DNA of 35,638 nt from JBAZWE01 sp041658605 (lineage in GTDB: Bacteria > Actinomycetota > Thermoleophilia > BMS3ABIN01). The notes beneath the pieces were generated by a model. That model was not told the origin of the DNA, searched no databases, and saw nothing but the letters and a program-made list of their open reading frames with translations. Of this stretch, positions 29,942 to 35,638 are shown piece by piece. The translations under genes and the position numbers were made by a program. The first letter of the stretch is position 1; every line of letters begins with the position of its first letter. The stretch lies in contig JBAZZU010000022.1 of assembly GCA_041658605.1 (NCBI GenBank), positions 1 through 35,638 on the forward strand, read 5' to 3'.

Positions 29942-30868
29942 ATGACAGATAAAGAAGACATAAAAGAAGATCAGACAGAGGAATCCGTCGAGGCGGAAGT
30001 GAAGGCAACCGCGAAGGATGCCGGCGCCGCTGACGAGAAGGCTGCGAAGAAAGCCGGGTCGACGAAGACTGGGGCTGATTCGAAGGAAGCGCCTGCGGCA
30101 AAGGCTGACGCAATGAAAGCGGCTGCTAAAAAAGAGGCGGCTCCGAAGAAGGCAGCCGCAAAGAAGGCCGCGCCGAAGAAGGCCGCGCCGAAGAAGGCCG
30201 CGCCGAAGAAGGCCAAAGCCCGGAAAAAGGCTTCAGACCGCACAGATGTGAAGGTTCCCGTGGTCAAGGCCCTGGATGGCAAAGACATAAAATTTAGCCC
30301 TGATGTTTTTGAAGTCGAGCCCAAGATCGGCGTACTGCATGAGGTAGTACGGTTCGAGCAGGCGGCCCGCAGAAGCGGTTCGGCTTCCACCAAGACACGC
30401 TCTGAAGTCAGCGGCGGCGGCATCAAGCCCTGGCGTCAGAAAGGTACGGGACGCGCGCGCGCTGGTTCGAGCCGGATGCCGCACTGGACCGGCGGCGGTG
30501 TCGCCTTCGGCCCGAAACCGAGAGATTACAGTTTCAAGGTAAACCGCAAGGTTCGCAACAAGGCGCTGAAGATGGCATTGAGCGCGCGGGTGAGCGAGGG
30601 AAGCCTGAAGGTTGTCGACAACCTCGATTTTGAGGAGCCAAAGACAACCGCGGCGGCCATGATCCTTGCTTCCCTTGACGTTAGTTATCCGTTGCTGGTA
30701 CTGCTGACGGAAGCCGACATCAACGCGGCGCTGTCTTTCAGGAATATCCCGCGGGTGGATGTATGCGCTACCAGCGACCTGGGTGTCGTAGATATCATGG
30801 CTGCGAGGACGCTGGTCGTGACCAGCCAGGCGCTTGATGAACTCAACAGGCTGGGAGAGCGGGAATGA
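29942..30868 (+). CDS. rplD: 50S ribosomal protein L4 with a ~100-residue Lys/Ala/Pro N-terminal extension
   Basis: L4 lines the peptide exit tunnel and in many bacteria represses the S10 operon. The canonical protein begins near residue 103 (VKVPVVKALDGKDIKFS) and includes the tunnel loop region SEVSGGGIKPWRQKGTGRAR and GPKPRDYSFKVNRKVR. Before it, residues 1-102 are first acidic, then a basic run of KKAAP units recalling the C-terminal tail of histone H1. Normal L4 is ~205 aa; this is 308. No good alternative start lies at the usual position, and the ATG at 29942 is 2 nt after rplC, so the extension is probably real. It overlaps rplW by 4 nt. Confidence 0.97.
   Translation: MTDKEDIKEDQTEESVEAEVKATAKDAGAADEKAAKKAGSTKTGADSKEAPAAKADAMKAAAKKEAAPKKAAAKKAAPKKAAPKKAAPKKAKARKKASDRTDVKVPVVKALDGKDIKFSPDVFEVEPKIGVLHEVVRFEQAARRSGSASTKTRSEVSGGGIKPWRQKGTGRARAGSSRMPHWTGGGVAFGPKPRDYSFKVNRKVRNKALKMALSARVSEGSLKVVDNLDFEEPKTTAAAMILASLDVSYPLLVLLTEADINAALSFRNIPRVDVCATSDLGVVDIMAARTLVVTSQALDELNRLGERE
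30161..30214 (+). repeat. 15-bp tandem repeat inside rplD
   Basis: AAGAAGGCCGCGCCG occurs three times in a row (30161-30205) followed by a partial fourth unit. It encodes the KKAAP units of the L4 extension and is a likely site of copy-number change between strains. Confidence 0.95.
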
Positions 30869-31152
30869 GAGATCCTCATACGATAATCCTCGGTCCGGTG
30901 ATCTCGGAGAAGAGCTACCAGCTGATCGAGCACAACAAGTACACCTTCCGCGTCGATCCGCGGGCGAAGAAGCCGGCGATCGCCAAGGCGGTAGCGGAGA
31001 TTTTTACAGTCGACGTCGTGAGCGTGAATGTCATCAAGACGAGATCCAAGCCCAAACGGCGCGGTGCGGTGCGGGGCAGGACGACATCCGGCAAGAAAGC
31101 CATCGTCCAGCTTTCCGAAGGCCAGAAAATCGAATTCTTTGAAAGTATGTAG
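30865..31152 (+). CDS. rplW: 50S ribosomal protein L23
   Basis: The 95-aa product is L23, located at the tunnel exit, where it docks trigger factor and SRP. The start MRDPHTIILGPVISEKSYQLIE and NKYTFRVDPRAKKPAIAKAV are typical, and the extended loop (VIKTRSKPKRRGAVRGRTTSG) contacts rRNA. It starts in an ATGA overlap with the rplD stop, so translation is coupled. Confidence 0.98.
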   Translation: MRDPHTIILGPVISEKSYQLIEHNKYTFRVDPRAKKPAIAKAVAEIFTVDVVSVNVIKTRSKPKRRGAVRGRTTSGKKAIVQLSEGQKIEFFESM

Positions 31153-31158
31153 GAGACC

Positions 31159-31995
31159 ATGGCACAGGTAAAAACATACAAACCGACATCACCGGGACGG
31201 CGTTTCATGACCGGCTCGACCTTCGAGGAGATCACGAAGTCGAAGCCGGAGAAGAGCCTTACCAGGGGCATATCGAAAAATGCCGGACGCAACAATAACG
31301 GCCGTATCACCATGCGGCGCATCGGTGGCGGGCACAAGCGCCGTTATCGCCAGATAGATTTCAAGCGCTTCAAGGACGGGGTGCCGGCGAAGGTCGCGGC
31401 AATCGAGTATGACCCGAACAGGTCTGCCCGCATAGCGCTGCTCCACTATGTTGATGGCGAAAAGCGATATATACCGGCGCCGCTGGGCCTTACCGTTGGC
31501 ACCATGCTGCAGTCCGGTCCTGAAGCTGATATCAAGGCGGGCAACTCACTGCCGCTTGCAAATATCCCGGTCGGTACGATGATCCACTGCATCGAGCTCA
31601 AGCCGGGTCGTGGCGCACAGATGGTGCGCGGTGCGGGCACATCGGCGCAGCTGATGGCCAAGGAGAGCAAGATGGCGCATGTCCGCCTTCCCTCCGCCGA
31701 GGTACGGCTTGTTGACGTGAACTGCCGCGCGACGATCGGCGAGGTCGGCAATCCTACCCATGAGAACCTGTCGGGCGGCAAGGCTGGGCGCAGCCGCTGG
31801 AAGGGCAAGCGCCCCAAAGTCCGCGGCACCGCGATGAACCCGGTCGACCATCCACATGGTGGTGGCGAGGGCAAGGCAACCGCCGGCCGTCATCCGGTTA
31901 CGCCCTGGGGTGTTCCGACACTCGGATACCGTACCCGTAAAAAGGGCAAGGACAGCGACCGCTACATCGTACGCGGACGTAAGAGGGGAAAATAG
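31159..31995 (+). CDS. rplB: 50S ribosomal protein L2
   Basis: The 278-aa product is full-length L2, needed for subunit joining and peptidyl transferase activity. The central RNA-binding domain and the C-terminal VRGTAMNPVDHPHGGGEG motif, with the conserved histidine, are present, as is the basic C-terminus. AGGAG precedes the ATG at 31159. It lies 6 nt after rplW and 9 nt before rpsS, in the conserved order. Confidence 0.99.
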   Translation: MAQVKTYKPTSPGRRFMTGSTFEEITKSKPEKSLTRGISKNAGRNNNGRITMRRIGGGHKRRYRQIDFKRFKDGVPAKVAAIEYDPNRSARIALLHYVDGEKRYIPAPLGLTVGTMLQSGPEADIKAGNSLPLANIPVGTMIHCIELKPGRGAQMVRGAGTSAQLMAKESKMAHVRLPSAEVRLVDVNCRATIGEVGNPTHENLSGGKAGRSRWKGKRPKVRGTAMNPVDHPHGGGEGKATAGRHPVTPWGVPTLGYRTRKKGKDSDRYIVRGRKRGK

Positions 31996-32004
31996 GAGGC
32001 TGGC

Positions 32005-32289
32005 ATGAGCAGATCCATTAAAAAGGGACCTTACGTAGACGAGAAGCTGCTTGGCAAGATTGAGCAGATGAATGAATCGGGCAAGAAGAAGATGCTCAAG
32101 ACATGGTCGCGGGCATCGACGATCTTCCCGGAGATGGTGGCGCATACGATCGCCGTCTACGACGGACGCAAGCATGTGCCAATATTCGTGACCGAGAGCA
32201 TGGTGGGCCACAAGCTGGGCGAGTTCGCGCCGACGCGGACATTCCGCGGGCACGGCCATCACACCGACAGGAGCACGTCGCTTAAGTGA
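32005..32289 (+). CDS. rpsS: 30S ribosomal protein S19
   Basis: The 94-aa product is S19 of the 30S head, which with S13 contacts the A-site tRNA side. MSRSIKKGPYVDEKLLGKIE and STIFPEMVAHTIAVYDGRKHVPIFVTE are diagnostic, and LGEFAPTRTFRGH is conserved. AGGAGG lies at good spacing before the ATG. After its stop codon the operon is interrupted by an unusual 135-nt gap with a hairpin and a dispersed repeat before rplV. Confidence 0.99.
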   Translation: MSRSIKKGPYVDEKLLGKIEQMNESGKKKMLKTWSRASTIFPEMVAHTIAVYDGRKHVPIFVTESMVGHKLGEFAPTRTFRGHGHHTDRSTSLK

Positions 32290-32305
32290 CAGGCGAAGCC
32301 TGTCA
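32287..32305 (+). other. Hairpin starting at the rpsS stop codon
   Basis: TGACAGGC and GCCTGTCA pair perfectly over GAA. TGACAG is repeated at 32307-32312 and 32329-32334 and GCCTGTCA recurs at 32340-32347, so alternative pairings exist. No T-run follows. Confidence 0.75.
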
Positions 32306-32343
32306 TTGACAGGAGCAAGTCGCGGAATTGACAGTATAAGCCT

Positions 32344-32382
32344 GTCATCCTGAGCGAAGCGAAGGATCTAGCAGAGAATCTT
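32344..32382. repeat. Partial copy of the dispersed palindromic repeat
   Basis: GTCATCCTGAGCGAAGCGAA and the following GGATCT are identical to the left half of the element at 6969-7028; the right end is degenerate (GAGAATCTT). Confidence 0.85.
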
Positions 32383-32424
32383 CCACTTAGGTTGTAAACA
32401 AGCAAAAAGGAACCAGATATCTAA

Positions 32425-32823
32425 ATGGCAAAAGCTGCTGAAAAGAAAAAAGATAAGGGTAAAGAGCTCGAGGAGCAGGTCACGGCCGCGAGCGCCACGG
32501 CCAGGTTCGTGCGCATCTCTCCCCGCAAGCTCAGGCTGGTGACCGACATGGTGCGCGGCAAAAGCGTCGCCGACGCCAGATCGGTGCTCGCCTTTACGCC
32601 GCGCGGCGGTTCCGTTGTCGTGGAAAAGGTAATTTCATCCGCCGTCGCCAACGCGGAGAACAATTATGATATGAGCGGCGACGATCTTTACGTCAGCAGC
32701 ATATATGTCAACGAGGGACCGACCCTGAAACGTTTTCGGCCACGGGCAATGGGAAGGGCCTCCCAGATACGCAAACGCACCAGCCACATCACGGTCATCG
32801 TCACCGAGAGAAAGGAGGGATAG
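32425..32823 (+). CDS. rplV: 50S ribosomal protein L22
   Basis: The 132-aa product is L22, whose long beta-hairpin lines the exit tunnel and is a site of macrolide-resistance changes. After a short Lys/Glu-rich N-terminal extension of about 25 residues come TARFVRISPRKLRLVTDMVRG and the hairpin region GPTLKRFRPRAMGRASQIRK, which looks normal. AAAGGAA lies about 13 nt before the ATG, a little far. It follows a repeat-bearing gap and ends 1 nt before rpsC. Confidence 0.98.
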   Translation: MAKAAEKKKDKGKELEEQVTAASATARFVRISPRKLRLVTDMVRGKSVADARSVLAFTPRGGSVVVEKVISSAVANAENNYDMSGDDLYVSSIYVNEGPTLKRFRPRAMGRASQIRKRTSHITVIVTERKEG

Positions 32824-32824
32824 C

Positions 32825-33523
32825 ATGGGACAGAAAGTTCATCCGGGAGGAATGCGGCTGGGAATCATCCATGATTGGAAATCCCACTGGTACAGCGAAA
32901 AAGAATTTGCGAATTTTTTAATTGAGGACCTGGAGATCCGGAAGCACATCCGCGCGAAACTGCGGCACGCGGCATTATCGGATATTCACATCAAGAAGGA
33001 CGCGCAGAAGATCACAATTGATATTCATACCGCCAGGCCGGGTATCGTCATCGGCAAGAGCGGCGCCGAGGTGGATGCCCTTCGCAGGGAAATCCACGAT
33101 ATGACCGGGAAGGCCGTGCACGCGAACATTATCGAGGTCAAGCGTCCCGAGCTGGACGCCAACCTTGTGGCCCAGTCGATTGCCGAGCAGCTTGAAGGCA
33201 GGGTTGCTTTCCGCCGGGCAATGAAGCGGGCCATCACCTCCGCCAGCAGGTCCGGCGCTGAAGGCATAAAAGTTTCCTGCTCCGGCAGGCTGGGTGGTGC
33301 CGAGATGGCGCGCACGGAAGGCTACAGCGATGGCCGGGTGCCGCTGCACACGCTCAGGGCTGACATCGACTATGGTTTCACTGAGGCGCGCACGACTTTC
33401 GGGCGCATCGGCGTCAAGGTCTGGATCAACAAGGGTGAGATCATGCCCGCCGGTTTTGACTCGGCGACCAAGGAAAAAGCATCGCGGCGTCTGGGAGAAG
33501 TAGATGCCCAGAGGCGCAAGTAA
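32825..33523 (+). CDS. rpsC: 30S ribosomal protein S3
   Basis: The 232-aa product is S3, part of the mRNA entry tunnel. MGQKVHPGGMRLGIIHDWKS is the standard start. A KH domain with GxxG loop (IVIGKSGAEVDALR) follows, and the C-terminal domain contains GRLGGAEMARTEGYSDGRVPLHT and VKVWINKGEIMP. GGAGGGAT precedes the ATG within the end of rplV, so the two are coupled. A 27-nt gap leads to rplP. Confidence 0.99.
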   Translation: MGQKVHPGGMRLGIIHDWKSHWYSEKEFANFLIEDLEIRKHIRAKLRHAALSDIHIKKDAQKITIDIHTARPGIVIGKSGAEVDALRREIHDMTGKAVHANIIEVKRPELDANLVAQSIAEQLEGRVAFRRAMKRAITSASRSGAEGIKVSCSGRLGGAEMARTEGYSDGRVPLHTLRADIDYGFTEARTTFGRIGVKVWINKGEIMPAGFDSATKEKASRRLGEVDAQRRK

Positions 33524-33550
33524 GGGGCAAGTTTTAATTAAGGGATAAAT

Positions 33551-33976
33551 ATGCTGTTACCAAAGAAAACAAAACACAGAAAGCAGCACCGGGGCCGCAT
33601 GCGGGGCATGGCCAAGGGCGGTTTCAAGGTCGAGCACGGCCAGTATGGCCTCAAGGCCATGGAGGCCGGCTGGATAACCAACCGCCAGATAGAATCAGCC
33701 CGTGTGGCGATAACGCGTCATATCAAGCGCGGTGGCAAGGTATGGATAAATATCTTTCCGCACAAGCCGGTAACGCAAAAGGCCGCTGAGACCAGGATGG
33801 GCGGCGGCAAGGGCTCCCCGGAGGGATGGGTGGCCGTAGTCAAACCTGGAAGGGTCATGTTCGAGCTTTCCGGCGTCACGCCACCGGTTGCCAAAGAGGC
33901 AATGCGGCTGGCGTCACATAAACTGCCGATCAAATGTAAATTCGTACTGCGCGAGGGTGATTTTCTTGAAGGCTAA
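33551..33976 (+). CDS. rplP: 50S ribosomal protein L16
   Basis: The 141-aa product is L16, near the A-site tRNA elbow and the central protuberance. MLLPKKTKHRKQHRGRMRG, INIFPHKPVTQKAAETRMGG and KGSPEGWVAVVKPGRVMFEL are diagnostic; the length is normal. Its end overlaps the start of rpmC by 11 nt. Confidence 0.99.
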   Translation: MLLPKKTKHRKQHRGRMRGMAKGGFKVEHGQYGLKAMEAGWITNRQIESARVAITRHIKRGGKVWINIFPHKPVTQKAAETRMGGGKGSPEGWVAVVKPGRVMFELSGVTPPVAKEAMRLASHKLPIKCKFVLREGDFLEG

Positions 33977-34184
33977 CGAGCTTCGTGACCTTACCGACGA
34001 AGAACTCGTCGAGCATATGCGCGATACGCGCAAGCAGCTCTTCAACCTGCGGTTTCAGCACGCGACCGGTCAGCTGGATAACCCCAGGAAACTGAGGCTG
34101 ATCCGTCAGGATATCGCCAGGATCATGACCATACAAAATGAACGTGGCAAAAAGTCCGTGGCAGAAGTCCAGGAGGCGAAGTGA
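33966..34184 (+). CDS. rpmC: 50S ribosomal protein L29
   Basis: The 72-aa product is L29, a two-helix protein next to L23 at the tunnel exit. MKANELRDLTDEELVEHM, KQLFNLRFQHATGQLDNP and RLIRQDIARIMTIQNE are diagnostic. The start is TTG at 33966 inside the end of rplP, with GAGGGTG (33953-33959) 6 nt upstream; no ATG is available at the right place, and earlier in-frame starts would add residues read from the rplP gene in another frame. Its stop overlaps the GTG of rpsQ. Confidence 0.96.
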   Translation: MKANELRDLTDEELVEHMRDTRKQLFNLRFQHATGQLDNPRKLRLIRQDIARIMTIQNERGKKSVAEVQEAK

Positions 34185-34465
34185 GCGCTAAAACAAGCGA
34201 AGAAAAGATTTTAAGCAGCGGCAACCGCAAGGAACGCCGCGGTATTGTCACCAGCGACAAGATGGACAAGACCATCACCGTGCGCATCGACACCAAGAAA
34301 GCGCACAGGCTGTACGGCAAGACCATGCGGCGCTCCCGCAAGCTGGCCGTCCACGATGAGAACAACGATGCGGGCATCGGTGATACCGTCCGCATCATCG
34401 AAACGAGGCCGTTATCGAAGAACAAGCGCTGGCGCCTCGCGGAAATACTTGAAAAAGCCAAATAG
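34181..34465 (+). CDS. rpsQ: 30S ribosomal protein S17
   Basis: The 94-aa product is S17, a primary 16S rRNA-binding OB-fold protein. RKERRGIVTSDKMDKTITVR, the KKAHRLYGKTMRRSRKLAVHDE region and ETRPLSKNKRWRLAEILEKAK are typical. The first ~12 residues are a short extension. The start is GTG at 34181 overlapping the rpmC stop (GTGA), with GGAGGCGA just upstream. Confidence 0.98.
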   Translation: MSAKTSEEKILSSGNRKERRGIVTSDKMDKTITVRIDTKKAHRLYGKTMRRSRKLAVHDENNDAGIGDTVRIIETRPLSKNKRWRLAEILEKAK

Positions 34466-34514
34466 CCGTAAGTTTTAACCAGAAACCTGAAATCAGAAAC
34501 GGGAAGAATATAAA

Positions 34515-34883
34515 GTGATACAGGTAGAAACAAGACTGAAGATAGCTGACAACACGGGAGCGCGTGAGCTGCTGTGCATCAGGATAAAGGGCGGATCACA
34601 CAGGCGTTACGCCCGTGTGGGCGATACCATCGTCGGCACGGTCAAGTCCGCGAGTCCCGGTGGCGCCGTCAAGAAGGGCGAGGTCGTGACCGCGGTTGTA
34701 GTCCGCTGCAAGAAGGAACTCGGCCGCAAGGACGGCACATATATCGCTTTCGACGAGAACGCGGCGGTGCTTATCGACGCCGCAAAGAACCCGCGCGGAA
34801 CGCGCATTTTTGGACCCGTGGCACGCGAGCTGAGGGACAAGAGCTTCATGAAGATCGTCTCGCTGGCTCCCGAGGTCCTCTAG
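34515..34883 (+). CDS. rplN: 50S ribosomal protein L14
   Basis: The 122-aa product is full-length L14, which forms part of the inter-subunit bridge B8 area. MIQVETRLKIADNTGARELLCI at the start, and RKDGTYIAFDENAAVLID plus GTRIFGPVARELRDKSFMKI later, are the family signature. The start is GTG at 34515, with GGGAAGAA about 8 nt upstream. The 49-nt gap after rpsQ holds no recognisable element. Confidence 0.99.
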   Translation: MIQVETRLKIADNTGARELLCIRIKGGSHRRYARVGDTIVGTVKSASPGGAVKKGEVVTAVVVRCKKELGRKDGTYIAFDENAAVLIDAAKNPRGTRIFGPVARELRDKSFMKIVSLAPEVL

Positions 34884-34895
34884 GAGATATGGATA

Positions 34896-35213
34896 TTGGC
34901 TAAAACCTTGAAAATCAAAAAGGGAGACACGGTCAAGGTCATCGCCGGCAAGGCGCGTGGCAAGACCGGGAAGGTCCTGCGCGTGGAGCCGGAAAAGGAA
35001 CGCCTGGTCGTGGAGCGGCTCAACATGATCAAGCGCCATCGCCGGGCGACACCGCAGAACCCGCAGGGCATGATCGAGAAAGAGGCGCCGATCCACGTTT
35101 CCAACGTGATGTTCTACTGCTCGAGATGCAGCGACGGGGTACGCCTTGGAGTCAAACGTACCGACACGGGACGGCTGCGCGTATGCAAGCAGTGCGGCAG
35201 CGAATTCGACTGA
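34896..35213 (+). CDS. rplX: 50S ribosomal protein L24
   Basis: The 105-aa product is L24, an assembly initiator near the tunnel exit. The KOW motif is KKGDTVKVIAGKARGKTGKV; VERLNMIKRHRRATPQNPQGMIEKEAPIHVSNV follows in the usual order. The C-terminus has two cysteine pairs (CSRC and CKQC) forming the zinc-ribbon-like end found in many L24 proteins. The start is TTG at 34896 with AGGAGAT 7 nt upstream; the ATG at 34889 is in another frame. Confidence 0.98.
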   Translation: MAKTLKIKKGDTVKVIAGKARGKTGKVLRVEPEKERLVVERLNMIKRHRRATPQNPQGMIEKEAPIHVSNVMFYCSRCSDGVRLGVKRTDTGRLRVCKQCGSEFD

Positions 35214-35248
35214 TATATCAACCGGACAGGAATCTGACACAATAAATT

Positions 35249-35638
35249 ATGGCGAGACTAAAAGAACAATACGAAAAGGAAATACTGCCGGAGCTCCAGG
35301 AGGAGCTCGGCCTGAAGAACCCGATGCAGGTTCCCCGGGTCAGCAAGATCTCGGTGAACATGGGTGTTGGCGAGGCCAAGACGGACGCCAAGCTGTTGGA
35401 CGATGCGATCGCCGAGCTCACCATCATCACCGGCCAGAAACCGAAGCTTACGCGGGCCCGCAAGTCCATCGCCAACTTCAAGCTGCGCGAGGGCATGCCG
35501 ATTGGCTGCACCGTGACGCTGCGCGGGACGCGCATGTATGAATTTCTGGACAGGCTTGTATCCGTCGCCCTGCCGCGGATCCGCGATTTTCGCGGCATCA
35601 AGCCCAAATCCTTTGATGGCCGGGGCAACATGTCCCTG
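35249..35638 (+). CDS. rplE: 50S ribosomal protein L5, truncated by the window edge
   Basis: The first 130 codons of L5 are present; the full protein is about 180 residues. L5 binds 5S rRNA and contacts P-site tRNA. MARLKEQYEKEILPELQEEL, VPRVSKISVNMGVGEAK, ITGQKPKLTRARKSIANFKLREGMPIG and LDRLVSVALPRIRDFRGI are diagnostic. The ATG at 35249 is the usual start, with only a distant AGGA (35227-35230). The remaining S10/spc operon genes presumably continue to the right. Confidence 0.97.
   Translation, partial: MARLKEQYEKEILPELQEELGLKNPMQVPRVSKISVNMGVGEAKTDAKLLDDAIAELTIITGQKPKLTRARKSIANFKLREGMPIGCTVTLRGTRMYEFLDRLVSVALPRIRDFRGIKPKSFDGRGNMSL

Noticed and set aside
1..35638. Insertion sequences, integrases, phage genes, rRNA genes or a replication origin
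   Set aside because: No transposase, integrase, rRNA or DnaA-box cluster was recognised in any frame or on either strand.

Overview
The window is a bacterial chromosome segment built around the conserved transcription and translation block: rpmG, tRNA-Trp, secE, nusG, rplK, rplA, rplJ, rplL, then rpoB-rpoC, then rpsL-rpsG-fusA-tuf, then the S10 operon from rpsJ to a truncated rplE at the right edge. The RpoC sequence (N-terminal zinc site, long charged coiled-coil insertion in the clamp, fingerprint motifs) reads like an actinobacterial protein and most resembles, from memory, the deep-branching Thermoleophilia/Rubrobacteria side. GC-rich codon use, many GTG/TTG starts, an LPXTG-type surface protein (Gram-positive wall) and a cobalamin-riboswitch-controlled ThiC paralogue of the anaerobic benzimidazole type suggest an uncultured, probably anaerobic, Actinobacteriota lineage. 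This placement is inference.

Left part (1-4150), accessory. A minus-strand AT-rich gene for a polytopic GT-C-like membrane protein runs off the left edge. A promoter, a cobalamin riboswitch and a ThiC-family radical SAM gene follow, best explained as 5-hydroxybenzimidazole synthase (BzaF-like) for the lower ligand of B12. Then come a sortase-type surface protein with a Fur-box-like palindrome over its start region, and a C-terminal remnant of a GDT1/UPF0016 cation transporter.

First core block (4280-8260): rpmG, a strong promoter, tRNA-Trp, secE, nusG, rplKA, an L10-type leader with an attenuator, and rplJL. Dispersed repeats and a perfect 22-bp inverted repeat sit in the gaps.

Insert 1 (8340-13300) separates rplL from rpoB, which are usually adjacent. 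It holds a NarL-type sensor kinase and its LuxR-type response regulator, a dyad-rich intergenic region, a secreted protein with cysteine-paired Ig-like repeats, a 44-codon peptide with a lasso/RiPP-type leader motif, and an NTF2-like protein. This is the best candidate for an undescribed system: a two-component pair that may control a secreted beta-sandwich protein and a modified peptide.

Second core block (13400-21080): rpoB and rpoC, with their own sigma70-like promoter and a terminator. Insert 2 (21230-23912) separates rpoC from rpsL. It contains an NAD-dependent sugar epimerase and a convergent GT-C-like membrane protein that is a paralogue of the gene at the left edge.

Third core block (24100-35638): a near-consensus promoter and structured leader, rpsL-rpsG-fusA-tuf, a terminator, then rpsJ-rplC-rplD-rplW-rplB-rpsS-rplV-rpsC-rplP-rpmC-rpsQ-rplN-rplX-rplE. 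Peculiarities are low-complexity additions in SecE, L3 and L4, a four-cysteine insertion in EF-Tu, and a repeat-bearing gap between rpsS and rplV.
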